Shown: positions 6,805-16,147, numbered from the stretch's first letter. The stretch is 64,000 nucleotides of DNA from Aquimarina sp040786285 (GCF_040786285.1 NZ_JBFMKQ010000001.1:1364001-1428000), one strand, 5' to 3'. Made by a program: numbers and translations. Notes: generated by a model not told the origin, from the sequence alone.

Positions 6805-9012
6805 ATGAATATACAAAATGTAAGCCTGTGGGGTATCGCATTACTTTGTGTTTTACTATCTCAACAGAGCGTTGCACAGGATTCAATCGAAACAAATACT
6901 ATAGAAATTAAAGTCTTAACAGAAAAAGAAGCATTACCAGGTGCATCTGTATATATCAAATCTTTAGAAAAAGGTGCGATTACAGATATTGATGGGATAG
7001 CCCGAATAGAAGGTATATCCAAAGGAGAATATAGTGTAATGATTTCTTTTGTTGGATATGAGGAAGTAGAACAATCGATACAAGTACCCCTAAAAGATCC
7101 GTTGGTTTTTTATCTTAAAGAAAGTGCAAATACTTTGGATGCTATTGTTTTACAATCTACCCGAAGTACAAGAACCATAAAAAGAATTCCAACACGGATT
7201 GAGTTCATTGGCGCAGAAGAATTAGGCGAAAAAGTAGCAATGAATGCATCAAACATTGCCATGGTGTTAAGAGAGAGTACAGGTATACAAATGCAACAAA
7301 CATCATTGAGTAGTGGTAATACCAATATCAGGATCCAGGGATTAGACGGTAGATACACTCAGTTATTAAGAGACGGTTTTCCATTATATGGTGGTTTTTC
7401 TAGTGGATTAAGCATATTACAAATTCCACCTGTAGATCTTAAACAATTTGAAATTATAAAAGGAAGTTCTTCTACACTTTATGGTGGGGGCGCTATTGCA
7501 GGATTGGTAAATATGGTTTCAAAAACACCAAAAGAAGATCCACAGTTAGATATTATGTTTACCCAAACGCAAGCCTTAGGAAGTACTTTTAATACTTTTT
7601 ATGCAGAGCGTAAAAATAAATGGGGCTGGGCATTATATGGCTCTGGACATTACCAAAAAGTATATGATCCAGAAGATGATGGTTTTAGTAATTTACCAGA
7701 AACGAAATCGGTTACTATTAACCCTAAACTCTTTTATTACCCATCAAAAAATACCACATTATGGTTTGGTCTTAACGGTACCTATGATGATAGAAAAGGA
7801 GGGGATGTTTCAAAGATAGAAGATGGGGAAAATGGTATTCATCAGTATACCGAAGAGAACATTTCGAAACGGTTAAGTTCTCAGGCAGTATTTGAAACTA
7901 AAATAGATGATCAACAATCTGTTACTGTTAAAAATAGTGTAGCCTATTTTGATAGAAATCTAACGATACCTGATCTTACGTTTGAGGGGAGCCAATGGAA
8001 TACATTTACCGAAGCTACATATCAAAAGCGTGGAGAGAAAGCCGATTGGGTATTGGGTGCCAACCTATATTCTGTATCATTTGATGAAGATTCTCAATCT
8101 ATTGAGAGAGATCAAAACGATATTACCTATGGATTATTTGTCAATAATATATATGATTTTTCAGAGCATTGGATTTTAGAAACTGGGCTAAGAACAGATT
8201 ATGCTCAGGATTGGGGATTCTTTGCTTTACCAAGAGTTTCATTACTATACAAATCCAATAGCTCTTTTACAAGTAGAATAGGGGGTGGTTTAGGATATAA
8301 AATCCCCGATATTTTTACCGAAGAAGCAGAGTTTGTTAATTTTAGAGATGTACAGCCAATCGATAAAGATGCTTTAGAAGCAGAACGTTCCTATGGTGTT
8401 AATTTGGATTTTAATTACCAAACCCAATTAACAGATGAAATAGGATTCTCTATAAATCAGTTATTTTATGTTACCGCAATTCGCGATGGCTTATTATTAA
8501 ATACTAATAATAGTGCAGGTTTATTTCAGTTTGAAAATGCAGAGGGAGATATCATAAGTAAAGGTGCAGAAACCAATATCAAGTTTACCTATAAAGATTT
8601 TAGATGGTTTTTAAATTATGCGCTTATCGATACCAGATTAAATTATTTACCAGGTAATCCTCAAAAACCACTTACAGCAAAGCACAATGGCGGTAGTGTA
8701 GTAATGTATGAAACTTCAAAATGGAGAATAGGGTATGAAACCTATTATACAGGAACACAGCTACTATCAAATGGGATAAAAACAACAGATTTTGTGACTA
8801 TGGGGTTATTGGCCATGCGCAATTTTAAATGGGGAAGCACTTTTGTAAATTTTGAAAACTTTACCGATAGAAGGCAAAGCAGATTTTCGCCATTGGTGTT
8901 ACCGCCCCACAATAACCCTACATTTTCCGAGATTTATGCTCCAACCGATGGATTTATATTTAGTATAGGGATTATTTTAAAACCTTTTGGAGGTGAGGAC
9001 CATCATGAATAG
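6805..9012 (+). CDS. TonB-dependent outer membrane receptor
   Basis: Outer membrane channel of 735 residues that imports a scarce ligand using TonB energy. Order: signal peptide 1-24 (ending SVAQ), carboxypeptidase-like regulatory domain about 33-107 (GASVYIKSLEKGAITDIDG), plug about 125-240 (NTNIRIQGLDGRYTQLLRDG, then STLYGGGAIAGLVNMVSKTP), then a 22-strand barrel to the C-terminus. It is not a SusC homologue: it lacks SusC length (about 1000) and a SusD neighbour. The tail GGEDHHE after the last strand is acidic and His-containing. With the Cys/His-rich small protein just upstream, a metal or metallophore substrate is likely but unproven. A strong terminator follows. Confidence 0.9.
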   Translation: MNIQNVSLWGIALLCVLLSQQSVAQDSIETNTIEIKVLTEKEALPGASVYIKSLEKGAITDIDGIARIEGISKGEYSVMISFVGYEEVEQSIQVPLKDPLVFYLKESANTLDAIVLQSTRSTRTIKRIPTRIEFIGAEELGEKVAMNASNIAMVLRESTGIQMQQTSLSSGNTNIRIQGLDGRYTQLLRDGFPLYGGFSSGLSILQIPPVDLKQFEIIKGSSSTLYGGGAIAGLVNMVSKTPKEDPQLDIMFTQTQALGSTFNTFYAERKNKWGWALYGSGHYQKVYDPEDDGFSNLPETKSVTINPKLFYYPSKNTTLWFGLNGTYDDRKGGDVSKIEDGENGIHQYTEENISKRLSSQAVFETKIDDQQSVTVKNSVAYFDRNLTIPDLTFEGSQWNTFTEATYQKRGEKADWVLGANLYSVSFDEDSQSIERDQNDITYGLFVNNIYDFSEHWILETGLRTDYAQDWGFFALPRVSLLYKSNSSFTSRIGGGLGYKIPDIFTEEAEFVNFRDVQPIDKDALEAERSYGVNLDFNYQTQLTDEIGFSINQLFYVTAIRDGLLLNTNNSAGLFQFENAEGDIISKGAETNIKFTYKDFRWFLNYALIDTRLNYLPGNPQKPLTAKHNGGSVVMYETSKWRIGYETYYTGTQLLSNGIKTTDFVTMGLLAMRNFKWGSTFVNFENFTDRRQSRFSPLVLPPHNNPTFSEIYAPTDGFIFSIGIILKPFGGEDHHE

Positions 9013-9040
9013 AAAACCGTATCAATGATTTAATTCAAAT

Positions 9041-9076
9041 AAAAAAGCCGAATCGCGTGATTCGGCTTTTTGTTTT
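9041..9076 (+). terminator. Terminator after the TonB receptor
   Basis: Stem AAGCCGAATC / GATTCGGCTT with a GCGT loop, flanked by A and T runs, 29 bases after the receptor stop. Strong and probably bidirectional. Confidence 0.85.
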
Positions 9077-9084
9077 ACTGTGCG

Positions 9085-9150
9085 AGCGAAGAGATTCCCT
9101 TCGACTCCTACGTGGCTCAGGATAAACTTCTCGTTTCTCCCAAATAACAT
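9085..9150. repeat. Degenerate copy of a CTTCGAC...GGCTCAG intergenic repeat
   Basis: Contains CTTCGAC, GGCTCAG and ACTTCTCG in the order and orientation also seen in the longer element at 18783-18880. It carries no frame and lies between a terminator and the tRNA. Homology between the two is by eye and short, so this call is tentative. Confidence 0.35.
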
Positions 9151-9165
9151 CAAGATTTTGCATAC

Positions 9166-9198
9166 AAAAAAAGCCTCTCGATTAAGAGAAGCTTTTTA
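9166..9198 (-). terminator. Terminator after tRNA-Leu
   Basis: Imperfect hairpin (AGCcTCTC / GAGAaGCT) with a T run on the minus strand, just downstream of the tRNA. Confidence 0.6.
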
Positions 9199-9204
9199 GT
9201 TCGG

Positions 9205-9286
9205 TGCGGGCGGAGAGACTCGAACTCTCACACCTCGCGGCACTAGATCCTAAGTCTAGCGTGTCTACCAATTCCACCACGCCCGC
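9205..9286 (-). tRNA. tRNA-Leu (anticodon TAG)
   Basis: 82 bases. Acceptor stem GCGGGCG / CGCCCGC with discriminator A, D-loop GGTAGACAC, anticodon loop CTTAGGA giving TAG, a class II variable arm and the T-loop GTTCGAGTC are visible on the minus strand. The CCA end is not encoded. Transcribed from a TATATTTG box at 9351-9358. Confidence 0.93.
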
Positions 9287-9350
9287 ATTTTGAATTTTGT
9301 ACCACTTAGGACTTAGTACAAAAACACTCACTTTTATTAGTAAGCGGGTG

Positions 9351-9358
9351 CAAATATA
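9351..9358 (-). promoter_or_regulatory. -7 promoter box of tRNA-Leu
   Basis: TATATTTG on the minus strand in the context TATATTTGCACCC. The same TATATTTGCA phrase precedes tRNA-Asp at 62048-62055, which supports a shared strong tRNA promoter type. Confidence 0.6.
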
Positions 9359-9438
9359 AACAATAGTTTTAAAATAAAAACAACCTTCTTAAAAAATATA
9401 AACTTTTAGTACTTTTAAGCCTAAATTAACTCAGATTC

Positions 9439-10827
9439 ATGCAAAATATAAATACTTATGTTCAAGAGCACAAAGATCGATTTATAAACGAGCTTATTGA
9501 ACTACTTAAAATTCCATCGGTTAGTGCAGATACTGCCTATAAAGATGATGTTATAAAAACGGCTAACGAAGTACTTAAAAGCCTTAAAGATGCGGGTTGT
9601 GATCAGGTCGAAATATGCGAGACTCCTGGGTATCCTATTGTTTACGGAGAGAAAATTATTGATAAGAACCTTCCTACGGTCTTAGTATACGGGCACTATG
9701 ATGTGCAACCGCCAGATCCAATAGATCTTTGGGATAGTCCACCGTTTGAACCTGTAATCAAAAACACAGAAATTCATCCCGAAGGGGCAATTTTTGCACG
9801 TGGATCATGTGATGATAAAGGACAAATGTATATGCACGTCAAAGCCTTGGAGATTATGACAAAAACTGGGCAATTGCCATGCAATGTAAAATTTATGATC
9901 GAAGGCGAAGAAGAGGTTGGAAGTAAAAGCCTCGGCTGGTTTTTAGAACGCAATCAGGAGAAGCTGGCTAATGATGTAATTTTGATTAGTGATACCGGGA
10001 TGATTGCCAAGGATGTTCCTTCGATTACAACAGGATTGCGTGGTTTAAGTTATGTAGAGGTCGAAGTCACCGGACCAAACAGAGATCTGCATAGTGGACT
10101 TTATGGAGGCGCAGTTGCAAACCCGATCAATATTCTCACCAAAATGATTGCATCTTTGCATGACGAGAACAATCATATTACGATTCCTGGTTTTTATGAT
10201 AAAGTTGAGAATTTATCAAACGATGAGCGAACGCAAATGGCAAAAGCACCATTTTCTCTTGATGCATATAAAAAATCATTAGATATTAACGCGGTATATG
10301 GAGAAGAAGGATATACTACGAATGAACGTAATTCTATTCGACCAACATTAGATGTAAACGGAATATGGGGTGGGTACACAGGAGAAGGAGCAAAGACCGT
10401 TATTGCCAGTAAAGCCTATGCAAAAATATCGATGCGCCTAGTGCCCAACCAAGACTGGGAAGAAATTACAGAATTGTTCAAAACACATTTTGAAAACATG
10501 GCCCCAGACGCAGTTACAGTAAAAGTAACACCACATCATGGCGGACAAGGATATGTAACTCCAATAGATAATATTGGATATCAGGCTGCTAGTAAAGCAT
10601 ATCAGGATAGTTTTGGTAAAACTCCTATCCCACAGCGTAGTGGTGGTAGTATTCCTATAGTTTCTTTATTCGAAAAGGAATTGAAAAGTAAAACGATCCT
10701 TATGGGGTTTGGATTAGATAGTGATGCAATACACTCACCAAATGAACATTTTGGAATATGGAATTATCTAAAAGGCATAGAAACCATCCCTCTTTTTTAT
10801 AAATATTTTACAGAACTGAACAAATAG
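9439..10827 (+). CDS. M20-family metallo-dipeptidase
   Basis: Cytosolic zinc peptidase of 462 residues, probably releasing amino acids from dipeptides. The metal and catalytic motifs are in order: VYGHYDVQPP (His86, Asp88), GSCDDKG (bridging Asp125), EGEEEVGS (Glu157/158), the dimerisation domain with DLHSGLYGG, and the final His in AIHSPNE. There is no signal peptide. It is monocistronic, with its own terminator at 10836. The closest type is the CNDP-like dipeptidase group (M20 'dipeptidase'); the exact substrate cannot be read. Confidence 0.9.
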   Translation: MQNINTYVQEHKDRFINELIELLKIPSVSADTAYKDDVIKTANEVLKSLKDAGCDQVEICETPGYPIVYGEKIIDKNLPTVLVYGHYDVQPPDPIDLWDSPPFEPVIKNTEIHPEGAIFARGSCDDKGQMYMHVKALEIMTKTGQLPCNVKFMIEGEEEVGSKSLGWFLERNQEKLANDVILISDTGMIAKDVPSITTGLRGLSYVEVEVTGPNRDLHSGLYGGAVANPINILTKMIASLHDENNHITIPGFYDKVENLSNDERTQMAKAPFSLDAYKKSLDINAVYGEEGYTTNERNSIRPTLDVNGIWGGYTGEGAKTVIASKAYAKISMRLVPNQDWEEITELFKTHFENMAPDAVTVKVTPHHGGQGYVTPIDNIGYQAASKAYQDSFGKTPIPQRSGGSIPIVSLFEKELKSKTILMGFGLDSDAIHSPNEHFGIWNYLKGIETIPLFYKYFTELNK

Positions 10828-10835
10828 TTAATTAA

Positions 10836-10868
10836 TAGTACCCTGATCGTAGATCAGGGTATTTTCTT
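10836..10868 (+). terminator. Terminator after the M20 peptidase
   Basis: Stem TACCCTGATC (10839-10848) / GATCAGGGTA (10852-10861) with a three-base loop followed by TTTTCTT. The remaining stretch to 11096 shows no gene. Confidence 0.85.
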
Positions 10869-11096
10869 CTCATTCATATCATTGTACGATGATACTGAAT
10901 GAAACATCCTACATTAAGATAGACGCACAGCTTCTTTTATCGAAAATGTAAAATTACACCTACATATTACTTTTTTAAAATTGTAGTTTTATTGAGGTTA
11001 CCCCCTTTTATACTTATCTCAAAAATTTCATGTTAAACATTGATTTGATGAATTCGAATTAATGAAAATCAAATTTTTAACCATAAAAACTCTACA

Positions 11097-13733
11097 ATGA
11101 AAAAAACAATGCTAAGCGTTTTAGCGCTAATCAGTGTGGCATGTACGTATGCCCAAACTAATGTTACAGATGTTAATCAGTCTGGTATTGATAATGTTAT
11201 AGAAATTTCCCAGGAAGGGGTGCGAAATTCTTTAGTGATCAATCAAGATGGAGATGATAACACGATAGAAGTCATACAAGGCACCGAAGGAGATATTATT
11301 GGTGATGGTTTTATCACTCAAATCCAATTGGGGAATGAGAATAGTGCATTTGTACAACAAAAAGGAGAATTTAATCAAGCTTTTCAGAATCAAACAGGGG
11401 ATCGAAATAGTGCAAGGGCAGATCAAGGGAATACAGTAAATGGTAATATAATTAGGCAGAATCAAGAAGGGATTTTAAATACCGTAGACGCATCTCAAAC
11501 AGGAGGATCTCTCAATGATTTAATACAAAATCAAATAGGAGATTCTAATAGTGCTTTTGCTACTCAGTCAGGAGAAAATGCGCAAATTGGGCAAACCCAA
11601 AATGGAATGGGTAATACTGCAAACGCAATGCAGAATGGTGAACAAGGGATTGCCGCTATTTTTCAAACTCAAATAGGAGATTTAAATGTTGCAACAGCAG
11701 AATCAGCAGGTTTTGGAGGTAATTTATCACAACAACAAGACGGGATAGGTAATTCAGCAAATTTTATCGTTTTTGGCGGCGAAACTGATGGTTCTCAAGT
11801 ACAAATAGGAGATTCTAATCAAGCAACCGCGGCAAGTTCAGATTCTAATTCTAGAATACGACAAAACCAAAATGGAGCAGGGAATATAGTTCTAATCAAT
11901 CAAAATTTTGGAGGATCTAATAATGTTGAACAAACACAACAAGGAGACCTTAATACCGCTACGGCTAATCAAAACAGTACCTTTTCTACACTACTACAAA
12001 CCCAAATAGGTGTATTAAATAATGCAATAGCTACACAGTCAGGAAATGGTGTGATAGAACAAACCCAAAACGGAACAGAGAATACAGTAGAGACTATTCA
12101 ATCTGGATTTGTAAATACAGCGGTCAGTACTCAGGAAGGGATCTTAAATACTATTGTACAAACCCAAACAGGAATAGAAAATAGAGTAGAAGCTTTGCAA
12201 ATCAATGATGTTTTTAATAATGATAGTAATAGTATATCTCAAGTACAAGAAGGGAATAAGAATAGCATAAGTACTGTGCAAAGCGGTGAGTTTAATGCTG
12301 CGCAAGCGATTCAGAATATTGATGTTTCTGAAAATACTATAGAACAAAACCAAAATGGGTCGGGTAATACTGCAATTGCGAGTCAAGGCACAAATCCTAA
12401 TTCTGATTCTGATCCGTCTAACACTATTAAATTCGGTAACGAAATCGTACAGATGCAAAACGGTAATGCTAATGAAGCAACGGCAAGTCAAAAATTTGGC
12501 GGATCATATCGTATTATTCAAACTCAAACAGGAGATCTAAATCGTGCTATCGCAATACAAAGTTCTCTCGCCGATATTGATGCTATTAGTAATAGTATTG
12601 TTCAAACTCAAACAGGAGAGTCTAATAACGCAGATGCGCTTCAAACGGCAGATTTTGAGAATAGTATAATTCAAATTCAATCGGGGATAAGCAATCAAGC
12701 AAATGCAAATCAATTTGCACTTACCTTTAATAGTATAGAACAAGAACAAGAAGGATTCTTTAATACAGCTAATGCCATTCAGGATTTTGGAGGTAGTATT
12801 ACCCAAACTCAGTTAGGAGAGTTTAATGATGCCGTTGCACAGCAAACAGGTGAATATGCTTTAATTGGTCAAACTCAAAAAGGGACCAATAATATGGTAA
12901 GAGCAGTACAAAATGGTCAAGCAGGAATTGCTTCAATCTTTCAAGAACAAGATGGTTTTGATAACTCTGCTTATGCAGAAACAAATATTTTTGGAGGTAA
13001 TATTTCACAACAACAAGATGGTTTCGAAAACTCTGCTTCTTTTATTGTTTTTGGAAGTGAGACCGATGGTTTTCAAACTCAAACAGGAGAAAGAAATGTA
13101 GTTTCTGCAAGAACTACAGATTCTAATTCAAGAATTAGACAAACTCAAAATGGACTTAGTAATTTTGCTTTTATTAACCAAGAAAATGGTACATCTAATA
13201 CTATAGAACAAAGTCAAGACGGAGGTCGTAATAATGTAGTTGCCAATCAATCTGGTTTTTTCTCTTCAATACTACAATCTCAATCGGGTATTGAAAATCA
13301 AGCAACAGCAACCCAATTTGGGAGCAATGTTATAGAACAAACCCAAAATGGAGCAGAAAATATAGTAGAAACAACACAATCAGGAGGTGTAGGAAATATT
13401 GCTATAAGTACTCAAGATGGGTTTACCAATGTTTCAAGACAAACCCAGTCTTCGGGAGAGTCCAATATTGCTCAAGCAATACAAGGTAATGATGGTTTTG
13501 TTAGCCAGGGGAGTACGATATCTCAAACCCAAACCGGTAACGAAAATAACGTACTAACTATACAAAATGGGATGGGTAATTATAGCGAAACTACCCAAAT
13601 AGGAAATACCAATATGATAAATAATACGCAGCTTGGAGAAAACAATAGTTTTATAATTTCTCAAAATGGAGACATGCTTTCTACAACAATAATTCAAAGT
13701 GGAGAAGGAAATACAATAACTGTATTTCAGTAA
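11097..13733 (+). CDS. Very long curlin-repeat protein (CsgA-like functional amyloid)
   Basis: An 878-residue exported protein made almost wholly of curlin-like repeats. After a signal peptide (1-~20, ending CTYAQ) come roughly 40 copies of Q-x-G-x-x-N, usually in the frame I-x-Q-x-Q-x-G-x-x-N-x-A-x-x-x-Q, spaced about 20-26 residues. CsgA of E. coli has five repeats and ~150 residues, so this is about six times longer. Residues ~148-367 and ~574-795 are a long internal duplication offset by 426 codons. No T9SS sorting domain is present and no csgB, csgE, csgF or csgG gene is nearby, so the export route is unclear. Likely an extracellular fibre or matrix adhesin. A terminator follows. Confidence 0.88.
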   Translation: MKKTMLSVLALISVACTYAQTNVTDVNQSGIDNVIEISQEGVRNSLVINQDGDDNTIEVIQGTEGDIIGDGFITQIQLGNENSAFVQQKGEFNQAFQNQTGDRNSARADQGNTVNGNIIRQNQEGILNTVDASQTGGSLNDLIQNQIGDSNSAFATQSGENAQIGQTQNGMGNTANAMQNGEQGIAAIFQTQIGDLNVATAESAGFGGNLSQQQDGIGNSANFIVFGGETDGSQVQIGDSNQATAASSDSNSRIRQNQNGAGNIVLINQNFGGSNNVEQTQQGDLNTATANQNSTFSTLLQTQIGVLNNAIATQSGNGVIEQTQNGTENTVETIQSGFVNTAVSTQEGILNTIVQTQTGIENRVEALQINDVFNNDSNSISQVQEGNKNSISTVQSGEFNAAQAIQNIDVSENTIEQNQNGSGNTAIASQGTNPNSDSDPSNTIKFGNEIVQMQNGNANEATASQKFGGSYRIIQTQTGDLNRAIAIQSSLADIDAISNSIVQTQTGESNNADALQTADFENSIIQIQSGISNQANANQFALTFNSIEQEQEGFFNTANAIQDFGGSITQTQLGEFNDAVAQQTGEYALIGQTQKGTNNMVRAVQNGQAGIASIFQEQDGFDNSAYAETNIFGGNISQQQDGFENSASFIVFGSETDGFQTQTGERNVVSARTTDSNSRIRQTQNGLSNFAFINQENGTSNTIEQSQDGGRNNVVANQSGFFSSILQSQSGIENQATATQFGSNVIEQTQNGAENIVETTQSGGVGNIAISTQDGFTNVSRQTQSSGESNIAQAIQGNDGFVSQGSTISQTQTGNENNVLTIQNGMGNYSETTQIGNTNMINNTQLGENNSFIISQNGDMLSTTIIQSGEGNTITVFQ
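11538..12198 (+). repeat. Internal duplication unit 1 of the curlin-like gene
   Basis: Pairs with 12816-13482 at a constant offset of about 1278 bases, checked at three anchors (GGAGA at 11538/12816, GGT at 11718/12996, GATTCTAATTC at 11841/13119). Shared peptide landmarks include the SFIVFG/NFIVFG strand, DSNSRIRQ and VIEQTQNG. The roughly 620 bases between the units are not part of the duplication. Confidence 0.7.
12816..13482 (+). repeat. Internal duplication unit 2 of the curlin-like gene
   Basis: Second member of the pair described at 11538-12198. Silent and replacement differences are both common, so the duplication is not very recent. Confidence 0.7.
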
Positions 13734-13766
13734 GTTATGTAGATTTTAAATTAAAATCAGGTATGT

Positions 13767-13808
13767 TAACCTCAAGGGCTTTATACAGCTTTTGAGGTTA
13801 TTTTTTTA
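13767..13808 (+). terminator. Terminator after the curlin-like gene
   Basis: AACCTCAA (13768-13775) pairs with TTGAGGTT (13792-13799), extended by AGC/GCT inside, and is followed by a run of seven T. Confidence 0.75.
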
Positions 13809-13836
13809 GTAATTATTTGAAAATATAAATTTTTAT

Positions 13837-13850
13837 TCTACATTTGTAGA
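13837..13850. promoter_or_regulatory. BlaI-type operator overlapping a -7 box
   Basis: TCTACATTTGTAGA: arms TCTACA and TGTAGA with a two-base centre, the usual BlaI/MecI dyad. The bases TACATTTG (13839-13846) inside it also match the Bacteroidota -7 box TAnnTTTG, so a bound repressor would cover the promoter. It lies 24 bases before the blaI-like start. Confidence 0.65.
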
Positions 13851-13873
13851 GTTAATTCTAATTAAGTAGAGCA

Positions 13874-14245
13874 ATGCAGTTATCAAAAGCCGAAGAACAA
13901 CTCATGAAATATCTCTGGAAACTAGAGAAAGGATTTATGAAAGACCTCCTTGATGCGTTCCCAGAACCCAAACCTGCTACCACTACTGTGGCTACATTGC
14001 TCAAAAGAATGAAGGATAAAGGTTTTATTGATTATAAGCTTTATGGTAAATCAAGAGAGTACTATCCTTTGGTAAAAAAGACAGACTATTTTTCTAAACA
14101 TGTAAATGGTATAATCAAGAACTTTTTTAACGACTCAACATCGCAATTTGCTTCGTTTTTCACTTCTGAAACTAATATGTCAACATCAGAATTAGAAGAA
14201 CTCAAAAAGATAGTAGATCAACAAATTAAAAAGCAAAAACAATGA
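13874..14245 (+). CDS. BlaI/MecI-family transcriptional repressor (pair 1)
   Basis: A 123-residue winged-helix repressor. The start MQLSKAEEQLMKYLWKLEKG, the helix FPEPKPATTTVATLLKRMKDKGF and the wing DYKLYGKSREYYPLV are the family pattern; the C-terminal helix would dimerise and hold the cleavage site used by the partner protease. The last four bases overlap the M56 gene (ATGA), so they are co-translated. It probably represses its own operon through the dyad at 13837-13850. Confidence 0.9.
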   Translation: MQLSKAEEQLMKYLWKLEKGFMKDLLDAFPEPKPATTTVATLLKRMKDKGFIDYKLYGKSREYYPLVKKTDYFSKHVNGIIKNFFNDSTSQFASFFTSETNMSTSELEELKKIVDQQIKKQKQ

Positions 14246-16113
14246 TAGCGTATTTAGTAAAATCGTCTCTCTGCATGTTACTCCTATGGGGGTTCTATAT
14301 ACTTTTTTTAGAGCGAGAGAATATGCATTACACAAAAAGATTTTATCTGCTCTTTAGCTTGGTTTTTGCATGTACTATTCCGTTAATTACCTTTACATAT
14401 ACCACTAATATCTCGGTAGAACCAGAAATAATAGAAGCACCGTTAGCTGTGCCTGTGATTATGTCTGAGCAGGTTCCTGTGGTTACACCATCAATAGATT
14501 ATCTTTCTCTACTATTGTGGAGTATATATGGTATTGGTGTCTTGATTTTTGGCTTTCGATTTATTAAAAATATTAAAAACTTAACTCAAAAAATTAATAC
14601 TAATGAACGATTGAAAGAATCTTCACATATTAATGTCTTAGTCAGTGATACATTCGTTCCTCACACCTTTTTGAAATACATTTTCTTGCCTAAAAAAGAA
14701 TACCAAGAAAAAAACATACCCAAAGAGGTATTGCTTCATGAGAAAACACATGTTATACAAAAACATACATTAGATATATTATTTGTTGAAATGTTGCAAA
14801 TACTGTTTTGGTTTAATCCTTTATTATTCTGGATTAAGAAATCCATTAAATTAAATCATGAGTTTTTAGCAGACCAAACTGTTCTTAAGCGTCAATTTTC
14901 TTTACAAAACTACATGAACCTGCTCGTTACCTATCCAAACAACTCTAATCAAGTTGAGTTATCGAGTCCTATTAATTATTCATTAACTAAAAAACGAATC
15001 GTTATGATGTCAAAACAATTTTCTAAAACAAGAGCAGCAGCAAGACTGCTGCTGCTCTTACCTATTTTATTAGGCTGTATGCTATTATTTAATAATGAAA
15101 TAGTGGCACAGCAAAAAAGTATAAATTATACTAAAACGATTCAGGATACGCACCCTGATAAAAAAATTAAAATTCGAGTTAAAAATGAGCAAATTACCCT
15201 AAATGGTACAGCTACAACCTTAGCAAATTTTGCAAGTGTTATTGACGAGAAGACAAAACAATGGAAAGACAATGAGCTTACCGAATTTCAGTTTGATATT
15301 CAGATTTTAGAATCAGACGATGGATTTGTCGAAAAACTTAACGATGAATATAGAAAAACACGATTATATAATGCCAACCCAGATGGCCATGATTTAATTC
15401 CGCCTGCGCCGCCAATACCCGAGATTCCAAATATAGAAATGGATGTTATCCCTTCTCCACCTCCAGCACCTAATGTAAAAGTAGAAAAGGATGTTATTAT
15501 ATCCCCTGCACCGCCAAAAACACCTTCTCCACCTGTATATCCTGATGTAGAAATTGATGAAATAGAAGAATATATAGAAGAAGCACGAATTGAAGCAGAT
15601 CAAGCTAGAGAAGTGGCAGTACAAGCAGGAGCTATGGCTAGAGAAGAAGCACAGAGAAGACAAGAAGAGACAATGCGACATGTGTATATGGCAAGAGAAC
15701 AAGCAGAACACGCTAGAGAGGCCGCCGAGCACGCCAGAGCACTTGCAATGGAAACTGCACATAGAGCACATGACAAATCTCATAGGCAAAGAGATTTAGC
15801 TATGAGACATGCAGAAATGTCTAGACTAGAGGCCGAGAAAGTAAGAGAAATGGCAATCCATGAAGCCAGAATTGCCAGAGAAGAAGTAATGCTGCATAGA
15901 GATAAAATAAGAGAAGAGGCAAGAGCTGCTGCCGAGGAAGCGCGAAAACAGGCAGAGAAAGTGCGTCGAGAGGTTTTAGAAGACACTCAAAAAATTAGAA
16001 AAGAAGCTCGTAAAGCTGCCGAAGCGGCTAGAAAAGAAGCACGCAAGGAAATGGAAAAAGCCAGAAAAAAAAGAGAAAAAGCAAGAAAGAAAGCTGAAAA
16101 AGAAAGAAATTGA
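14242..16113 (+). CDS. BlaR1-like M56 membrane metalloprotease with long coiled-coil C-terminus
   Basis: A 623-residue membrane sensor-protease that would cleave its BlaI partner. Residues 1-~290 hold four membrane segments (about 5-23, 34-54, 88-106, 266-286) and the zinc site HEKTH (166-170) with the third ligand in NHEFLADQ (Glu207). There is no penicillin-binding sensor domain. Instead residues ~390-430 are rich in Pro (PPAPPIPEIP) and ~435-623 form a highly charged Ala/Arg/Glu coiled coil (repeats of EARKAAEAARKEARKE type). The coiled coil may be the signal-sensing or partner-binding part. What it senses is unknown. Confidence 0.88.
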   Translation: MIAYLVKSSLCMLLLWGFYILFLERENMHYTKRFYLLFSLVFACTIPLITFTYTTNISVEPEIIEAPLAVPVIMSEQVPVVTPSIDYLSLLLWSIYGIGVLIFGFRFIKNIKNLTQKINTNERLKESSHINVLVSDTFVPHTFLKYIFLPKKEYQEKNIPKEVLLHEKTHVIQKHTLDILFVEMLQILFWFNPLLFWIKKSIKLNHEFLADQTVLKRQFSLQNYMNLLVTYPNNSNQVELSSPINYSLTKKRIVMMSKQFSKTRAAARLLLLLPILLGCMLLFNNEIVAQQKSINYTKTIQDTHPDKKIKIRVKNEQITLNGTATTLANFASVIDEKTKQWKDNELTEFQFDIQILESDDGFVEKLNDEYRKTRLYNANPDGHDLIPPAPPIPEIPNIEMDVIPSPPPAPNVKVEKDVIISPAPPKTPSPPVYPDVEIDEIEEYIEEARIEADQAREVAVQAGAMAREEAQRRQEETMRHVYMAREQAEHAREAAEHARALAMETAHRAHDKSHRQRDLAMRHAEMSRLEAEKVREMAIHEARIAREEVMLHRDKIREEARAAAEEARKQAEKVRREVLEDTQKIRKEARKAAEAARKEARKEMEKARKKREKARKKAEKERN

Positions 16114-16147
16114 TACACAATCGATTATTTGATAATTTATAATAGCC

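Noticed and set aside
11097..13733. Possible CRISPR-like repetition in this region
   Set aside because: The periodicity is in-frame protein repetition (Q-x-G-x-x-N) with drifting DNA sequence, not constant repeats with unique spacers.
15394..15789. 131-codon minus-strand frame rich in Cys, Phe and Tyr
   Set aside because: Antisense shadow of the Pro-rich and coiled-coil codons of the M56 gene.
14242..16113. Reading the M56 proteins as beta-lactam resistance sensors
   Set aside because: Neither this nor the 57206 paralogue has a penicillin-binding domain and no beta-lactamase is in the window.
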